A stretch of DNA of 18,918 bases. Origin: an uncultured Oscillospiraceae bacterium. GTDB lineage: Bacteria; Bacillota; Clostridia; Oscillospirales; Acutalibacteraceae. The notes under the pieces are model-generated. The model was not told the DNA's origin, did no database searches, and saw only the letters and a program-made list of their open reading frames with translations. Shown here in pieces: positions 14,493 through 18,918 of the stretch. Where the stretch lies: NCBI GenBank assembly GCA_900552225.1, contig URYX01000014.1, positions 1-18,918 of the forward strand, written 5' to 3'. The position numbers and the translations under genes were made by a program. Position 1 is the stretch's first letter; each line of letters starts with the position of its first letter.

Positions 14493-15768
14493 TTGGTATT
14501 CTTCCGGCTACGCCGTCGCCGTCCCCTACCTCCGGGATATCCGCCTGCTGCAGCTTTGCGAGGAGGAGCGGATCGACCTGCCGGTGCAGCATCAGGGCAT
14601 GCTGTTTGTGCTGGACGGACTCGGTGAGCTGAAAACGGAGAGCTCCTCCGGGCAACGGCGCAGCTCTGTCCGCGCGCAGCAGCTGTTTTCGCTGGAGCCG
14701 GGTACAACGGCGCGCGTGCGCTGTGTCCGGCCGCTGTTGCTGCTGTTTGCGGATGCCGCCCTGTACCGCGCCTCCTCCTCCGACCTGGAGCCCCTTCTGA
14801 CGGAGCCGCTACCGCTCTCCTTCCCGTTTTGCATGCACATTCCGCCCCATGACACCATGGATTACCTGCTGCATCAGATCACGGAGGAGCTGGAGCTGAA
14901 GAATTTCGGGTATCTGCCCACCGTACAGTCCCTGCTGCCTGCCCTGTGGCAGCTGTGGCACCGTTCCGAGCAGCAGATTTTCAATTCCTTCTGGAACACG
15001 ATCGACGCTCTGCGGATCAGCGGCAGCTTTCCCGACCGGGAACAGACCCTGTCCTTTTCCTCGCTGGAAATCCTGTCGGGAGCCCCGAACCATCCGCAGA
15101 CGGTGCTCGGCCGCTTTCCTCCCGAAAGCGGCACGCCGCTGGTCTACTGTCAAAAGCGGGTAACGGCGGTCCCCGATGTGGCGGAGACCGCCTTTCGCAT
15201 CCGCGGCGGATTTACGCTCGCCTTTCCCTTTCCGGAGGGGCAGGAGCCGCTCGACCTGAGCGCTTTCCGCGAGACCGGTCTGCTGCGGCTCCGGCTGTGC
15301 GCCTCGGCCGCCTGCCGGCTGGAGGTGTCTCTTTACAGCCAATCCCTTCAGGAGGGCACGCAGCACACACTCGACTATACCACCCCCTGTGTCCCCTATG
15401 AGACGACTCTGCGCATCGGGAGCGACCGCTCCCACTCCCTGTCCTGGCCGGTGCAGCAGGCCCGTGCCTACATGGAGCGCCATTACGGGGAGCACCTGCG
15501 CATCTCGCAGATTGCGGATGCCCTGCACATCAATGCCGGCTATCTCTCCACCATCTTCCGGCGGCAAACCGGACAGACGCTCTCCTCTTATCTGCAGCAG
15601 CTGCGGCTGCAGAAGGCGGCCGAGCTGCTGCAGAGCACCGAGCTGCCGGTCAAGGAGATTGCGCGGCAGCTCGGCTTTTGCGACATTCAGCACCTGTCCC
15701 GGCTGTTTCTGGAGACCTATCATATGCGTCCTCTCGCCTATCGGCAATCCTTCCGCACGCTGCGCTGA
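14473..15768 (+). CDS. AraC-family regulator (second of a pair, overlapping the first)
   Basis: This 431-residue protein has the same overall plan as its neighbour: a sensor-like N-terminus (about 1-105), a middle section with beta-rich stretch (about 190-315) and an AraC DNA-binding domain (about 328-428). The latter includes LRISQIADALHINAGYLSTI and PVKEIARQLGFCDIQHLSRL. The two proteins share the pattern DLSAFRETGLLRLRL / NLKPFRDTCYFRFFF before the DNA-binding domain, suggesting an old duplication. The ATG at 14473 has AAGGAGG upstream and lies inside the end of the first gene (20-base overlap), so the two are translationally coupled and may act together. Confidence 0.9.
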   Translation: MAATRFNWYSSGYAVAVPYLRDIRLLQLCEEERIDLPVQHQGMLFVLDGLGELKTESSSGQRRSSVRAQQLFSLEPGTTARVRCVRPLLLLFADAALYRASSSDLEPLLTEPLPLSFPFCMHIPPHDTMDYLLHQITEELELKNFGYLPTVQSLLPALWQLWHRSEQQIFNSFWNTIDALRISGSFPDREQTLSFSSLEILSGAPNHPQTVLGRFPPESGTPLVYCQKRVTAVPDVAETAFRIRGGFTLAFPFPEGQEPLDLSAFRETGLLRLRLCASAACRLEVSLYSQSLQEGTQHTLDYTTPCVPYETTLRIGSDRSHSLSWPVQQARAYMERHYGEHLRISQIADALHINAGYLSTIFRRQTGQTLSSYLQQLRLQKAAELLQSTELPVKEIARQLGFCDIQHLSRLFLETYHMRPLAYRQSFRTLR

Positions 15769-15784
15769 TTTTTCGGAAAGACTC

Positions 15785-15815
15785 TTGACCTTCCCCTAAC
15801 GGGATACTTTATACT
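15785..15815 (+). promoter_or_regulatory. MerR-type promoter with a 19-bp spacer
   Basis: TTGACC (15785-15790) and TATACT (15810-15815) are separated by 19 bp, longer than the usual 17. MerR activators untwist such stretched promoters. The spacer contains TCCC-CTAAC-GGGA, a dyad placed where MerR proteins bind. The gene immediately downstream encodes a MerR domain, so autoregulation is likely. Confidence 0.8.
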
Positions 15816-15859
15816 GAAAGACAATCCACGGCTTGAAACGGCAAGAAAGGGTGATCGGT

Positions 15860-17569
15860 TTGAAAATCAACGAAGTGTCCAAGCTGCTCGGCCTGAACCG
15901 CAAAACCATCCGGTTTTACGAGAGCAAGGGCCTTCTGTGTGTACCGCGGCAGAACAATTCCTACCGCGAATACAGTGCGGAGGATGTACGGGAGCTGCGC
16001 ATTATCAAGGCACTGCGCACGCTCGGCATCGGGATTTCGGATATCAAGCTGTACCGACACGGCGTTGTCTCCCTGCGGGAGCTGCTGTGCGGACGCATGG
16101 CCGAACTGAGCGACGAAAAAGCGCTGCACAGCCGCCAGATGAGTGCCTGTCAGGCGCTTCTGCCCGAGGCAGAGCGCGGAGACGCGCTGCTCGAGCAGTG
16201 GGAGGGGAGCGGCGAGGAGCCCCTGCCGGAGACGGAAGGCGAGCCGGACGATATTACGGAGCCGGTCACCGTCGGCATCGACATCGGCACCACCACTCTG
16301 AGCGTTGTGGTGCTCGGTGCGGACAGCGGCACCTCCTACGATTGCTTCAACGTCCGCAACCCCGGCGGAGCCGATCCCGTCATGGCCGCCGACGGGCGGC
16401 AGGAGCCCGCCGCCATTTTACAGAAAATCCGGGAGATTCTGGACATCATCCGCCACACCTACCGGATTCTCTCGGTCGGCCTCACCGGACAGATGCACGG
16501 CATTCTCTATGTCGATGCCGATGGGCAGGCCGTCTCCGAGCTGTTCACCTGGCAAAACCGCAGCGGCCTGCTTCCGATCGACGGCGAGACCTGCTGCGAA
16601 GCCATCCGTCGGAAAAGCGGAGAAAACGTCCCGGCCGGCTACGGGCTGGCCACGCACTATTATCTGTTCCACACGGGGCGTGTGCCGGAACGGGCCGCCT
16701 CGCTCTGCACCGTGATGGACTATCTCGGGATGCAGCTGTGCGGCCGCAGCCGGCCGCTCGTCCACTGCTCCAACGCGGCCTCTCTCGGATTCTTCGACAT
16801 CCGGAGCAGCACCTTCCGTACTGAGGCACTGCAAAAGGCGGGACTCGATCCCTCCATCCTTCCCGATGTCACCGCCGACAACGCACAGCTCGGGGACTGG
16901 GACGGCGTTCCCGTGTGGGTGGCCCTCGGTGACAACCAAGCGAGCTTTCTCGGCGCCGTCGGCCTTGTGCCGCACAGCGCCCTCATCAACATCGGAACCG
17001 GCAGTCAGATTTCCGTGCTGTGCCCCTCGCTCCCGTCGGATACCGAGGGCTTTGAAATCCGGCCGCTCATCGACGGGCAATATCTGAAATGCTATTCCGC
17101 CCTGTGCGGCGGGGCCGCCTATGCAGCCCTCGAAAAATTTTTTCGGCGGCTGGTGGTTTTGGCCGGCGGCGAAAACGACGAGCTGTACGATCTGCTGGAG
17201 CGTATGGCGGACAGTGCCCTGCATGAGCCGTCCGAGCTCTGCGTCCGTCCCTGCTTCAACGGCACGCGCACCGATCCGACACAGCGCGCCTCCGTCACAG
17301 GCCTGAGCCTCGGCAATTTCACCCCGGAGCAGCTGACGCTCGGCATGCTGCGCGGCATCGCCGGTGAGCTGTACGAGCAGTACCGGCGCCTACCGGAGCA
17401 GCGGGAGGTGCGGCTTCTGGCCGCCTCCGGCAATGCGGTGCGCCGCAACCGGGTGCTGCGGCAGATTCTCTGCGACACCTTCGGCATGGAGCCTGTCATT
17501 CCCGATGTGCTGGAGGAGGCGGCCGTCGGGGCCGCCCGCTTTGCCGGCCGACAGGCACAGGCGCTCTGA
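15860..17569 (+). CDS. Fusion of MerR DNA-binding domain to an FGGY sugar kinase (sedoheptulokinase-like)
   Basis: This 569-residue protein begins with a MerR winged-helix domain (about 1-75: KINEVSKLLGLNRKTIRFYE, then a REYSAEDV-type wing) and a short helical/acidic linker (75-135). A full FGGY kinase (about 136-569) follows. Kinase motifs are DIGTTT (141-146), GLTGQMHG (207-214), catalytic D358 in ALGDNQASFLGA, NIGTGSQ and AASGNAVRRN. The segments FTWQNR and HCSNAASLGFFD resemble sedoheptulokinase. FGGY kinases phosphorylate sugars with ATP. The TTG at 15860 gives a standard MerR start and follows AAAGGGTGAT; TTG 15833 and GTG 15851 are alternatives. The frame is open throughout, so this is one protein. 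Confidence 0.9.
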   Translation: MKINEVSKLLGLNRKTIRFYESKGLLCVPRQNNSYREYSAEDVRELRIIKALRTLGIGISDIKLYRHGVVSLRELLCGRMAELSDEKALHSRQMSACQALLPEAERGDALLEQWEGSGEEPLPETEGEPDDITEPVTVGIDIGTTTLSVVVLGADSGTSYDCFNVRNPGGADPVMAADGRQEPAAILQKIREILDIIRHTYRILSVGLTGQMHGILYVDADGQAVSELFTWQNRSGLLPIDGETCCEAIRRKSGENVPAGYGLATHYYLFHTGRVPERAASLCTVMDYLGMQLCGRSRPLVHCSNAASLGFFDIRSSTFRTEALQKAGLDPSILPDVTADNAQLGDWDGVPVWVALGDNQASFLGAVGLVPHSALINIGTGSQISVLCPSLPSDTEGFEIRPLIDGQYLKCYSALCGGAAYAALEKFFRRLVVLAGGENDELYDLLERMADSALHEPSELCVRPCFNGTRTDPTQRASVTGLSLGNFTPEQLTLGMLRGIAGELYEQYRRLPEQREVRLLAASGNAVRRNRVLRQILCDTFGMEPVIPDVLEEAAVGAARFAGRQAQAL

Positions 17570-17610
17570 TCCCGCCTGTGCCGCACACGGTCCGTGCCGT
17601 TTTATCACAG

Positions 17611-17654
17611 AAAAATGCCGGGGAGGCGCCTTGACAAGCACCTCCCCGGCATTT
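17611..17654 (-). terminator. Intrinsic terminator after the SGNH esterase gene
   Basis: A 14-bp perfect stem (17613-17626 with 17641-17654) has a 14-nt loop. On minus it is followed by T5 (17615-17611). It terminates the esterase transcript that ends at 17708, about 50 bases upstream. Confidence 0.8.
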
Positions 17655-17679
17655 GAGCATACAATCCGGGACAGTCTAA

Positions 17680-17707
17680 GAAGCCTCCGCACTCCGGAGG
17701 CTTTTTT
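17680..17707 (+). terminator. Intrinsic terminator after the MerR-kinase gene
   Basis: AAGCCTCCG (17681-17689) pairs with CGGAGGCTT (17695-17703) and runs into T6 (17702-17707). It ends the plus-strand transcript about 110 bases after the kinase stop codon and abuts the esterase stop codon at 17708. The two opposed terminators insulate the converging genes. Confidence 0.9.
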
Positions 17708-18778
17708 CTATTGCGAAAGCTCCAGGCACCCGGCCAGCACCGGGAGCAGCGCCCGATACATCCGGTAAAATCCGAGATCGTTCGGATGGCAGCCGTCCAC
17801 CGTACATGCATCCGCCTCCGTATCGGCAAACATCCCCGCTCCGTCCACCAGCCAGACCCGGTCATCCCCCTCCGCCACCGCCCGGCGGAAGGACTCGAAA
17901 ATTATCGCCCGGCCGGAGTCGTCCTCCCGTCCGTGCCGCCAGTTCGGCTTGGTCACCATCAGATAGGGAACGGTCGGATGTGCCGCACGGATGCTCCGGT
18001 ACAGGGCAAAATGCGTCTCACGCAGGCTCTCCGCCGAATCGGCATTGGTCAGGTAATCGTAGTCCGAGACAAACGCCGCCATCGGCAGCGCGGCCATATA
18101 GCGGGCCATGGCAGGCTCTCCCTTGGCGTTGCCGGAAAAGCCGAGATTGAGATAATCCATATTCAGCGCCCGCGAGAGAAAATTCGGATAGCAGTTGCCG
18201 GGCCGGGAGGCACAGCCGCCCTGCGTAATGGAGGAGCCGTAGAAAATGACCGGCCTGTCGTTGCGGTAGCGCGCCGGTGTCTCAAACGCCGCGCCGTCCC
18301 GCACCCCGATCTGCAGCGCGGCCACATCGTTGTACAGCGGAAAGTTGAGCACGTAATCCCGCATTGCCCCGGAGGTGTAGACAATCGCTTCAAAGCCGTG
18401 CGGTGCTTCCGTCGGCGGGACCATGGTGCCCTGATAGGCAAACCGCCCCTCATCCGCCGTATACAGGTCAAAGCCGCTGCTGCCGGTACACGGCATATGC
18501 GGCATGGTGCACTGCCAGTGCCACAGCGCACGGATGGCCACAAACGGGGAGTCCGTGCGAAACCGCAGCCGGATTCCGGCCGTATGCATGTTCTCCGCAA
18601 CCCCCTCACTGACGCCGGCCGCGGCCGCCATGCGGCGGTAGCCCTGCGCCCCGCCCTGCGGCTCCGCACTGCAGCCGTACAGCACAAACGGGGCCCCGGC
18701 GGCATCATACCACACAATGTGCGGCTCCGTCAGCCGGGCTTCCACCCTCAGATTCGGATCAAGCCTTCCGATCTCCAC
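17708..18778 (-). CDS. SGNH-hydrolase with N-terminal GxDLY domain (probable carbohydrate esterase)
   Basis: This 356-residue protein has an N-terminal beta-sandwich containing GFDLY (about residue 102), the mark of the GxDLY domain that precedes some SGNH esterases. The C-terminal SGNH domain follows from about 175. Block I is FYGSSITQG (nucleophile probably S183), Gly of block II is in GFSGNAKGE, Asn is in DYDYLTNAD and the DxxH pair is D328/H331 in DGCHPND. No signal peptide is visible, so it is probably cytoplasmic and may deacetylate imported oligosaccharides or other esters. The start is GTG at 18778, after AAAGGAGAGAGG. It converges on the MerR-kinase gene; its substrate is unknown. 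Confidence 0.88.
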   Translation of the reverse strand: MEIGRLDPNLRVEARLTEPHIVWYDAAGAPFVLYGCSAEPQGGAQGYRRMAAAAGVSEGVAENMHTAGIRLRFRTDSPFVAIRALWHWQCTMPHMPCTGSSGFDLYTADEGRFAYQGTMVPPTEAPHGFEAIVYTSGAMRDYVLNFPLYNDVAALQIGVRDGAAFETPARYRNDRPVIFYGSSITQGGCASRPGNCYPNFLSRALNMDYLNLGFSGNAKGEPAMARYMAALPMAAFVSDYDYLTNADSAESLRETHFALYRSIRAAHPTVPYLMVTKPNWRHGREDDSGRAIIFESFRRAVAEGDDRVWLVDGAGMFADTEADACTVDGCHPNDLGFYRMYRALLPVLAGCLELSQ

Positions 18779-18834
18779 CGTATCCTCTCTCCTTTATCAA
18801 CGCTCCCCCCGGGAGCCGTTCTCCGACAGTTCAA

Positions 18835-18866
18835 AGCGACCGGGCGCATTTCTGCGTCCGGTCGCT
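18835..18866. repeat. Inverted repeat (hairpin) upstream of the SGNH gene
   Basis: AGCGACCGGGCGCA pairs with TGCGTCCGGTCGCT around TTTC, a 14-bp stem with one wobble or mismatch. There is no T-run on plus and only CTTTG on minus. It stands next to a second inverted repeat. Confidence 0.6.
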
Positions 18867-18900
18867 GAGCGTGTCAAAAAACTATGTTTTTGACACGCTC
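18867..18900. repeat. Perfect 14-bp inverted repeat at the window end
   Basis: GAGCGTGTCAAAAA and TTTTTGACACGCTC flank the 6-base loop ACTATG. The arms are A/T-rich inside and GC-rich outside. It could be a terminator for a gene beyond the window, or part of a dispersed intergenic repeat or mobile-element end. The following 18 bases include GGCTGTCTGAAAGGC and are cut off by the window edge. Confidence 0.6.
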
Positions 18901-18918
18901 GGAGGCTGTCTGAAAGGC

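Noticed and set aside
14809..15747. A 312-codon minus-strand open frame
   Set aside because: It is a shadow of the second AraC gene, with composition typical of antisense frames and no supporting start signal.
1..18918. CRISPR array, tRNA/rRNA genes, insertion sequence or prophage
   Set aside because: No regularly spaced repeat series, no tRNA-like cloverleaf apart from the T-box, and no transposase, integrase or phage protein was recognised on either strand.

Overview
The window looks like a chromosomal segment of a G+C-rich, anaerobic, probably spore-forming Bacillota, most likely a gut or rumen Clostridia/Oscillospirales lineage. This is inferred from purine-rich ribosome-binding sites, consensus housekeeping promoters, a T-box leader, a ferredoxin-dependent 2-oxoacid oxidoreductase, a SpoIIQ-like peptidase, and many AraC/MerR/XRE regulators next to glycan genes. 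No tRNA, rRNA, CRISPR array, transposase or phage gene was found.

Left edge (1-2400, all minus): the N-terminal part of an ABC-F ATPase of the YkpA/YbiT type, a membrane-anchored M23 peptidase resembling clostridial SpoIIQ with a possible forespore promoter, and a small XRE regulator. A structured non-coding gap and a strong bidirectional-looking terminator lie between them.

Centre-left (2534-9643, all minus): a seven-gene operon. It starts at a perfect TTGACA-17-TATAAT promoter and a complete T-box leader. In transcription order it holds an XRE-cupin-acyl-CoA ligase fusion, a branched-chain aminotransferase, a P-loop ATPase, a 2x[4Fe-4S] ferredoxin, and the alpha, beta and gamma subunits of a VorB/KorA-type ferredoxin oxidoreductase. 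Junctions are short or overlapping. Read together, the enzymes can activate a branched short-chain acid to its CoA ester, reductively carboxylate it to the 2-oxoacid and transaminate it to Ile/Val/Leu. A T-box, which switches genes on when a tRNA is uncharged, favours this biosynthetic direction over amino-acid fermentation. The specifier is tentatively read as AUC (Ile).

Centre-right (9694-15768): a glycan module. A GH16 lipoprotein and a secreted, C-terminally anchored protein with two CBM11-like beta-sandwich domains are co-oriented on minus. Diverging from them on plus are two overlapping AraC-family regulators, each with a long middle region between the sensor and the DNA-binding domain.

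Right (15785-18918): a plus-strand MerR-sedoheptulokinase-like fusion with its own 19-bp-spacer promoter of MerR type, facing a minus-strand SGNH esterase with a GxDLY domain. Two oppositely oriented terminators separate them. The window ends in two adjacent strong inverted repeats.

The most novel-looking items are the T-box-controlled branched-acid operon with its regulator-ligase fusion and embedded ATPase, and the MerR-sugar-kinase fusion.
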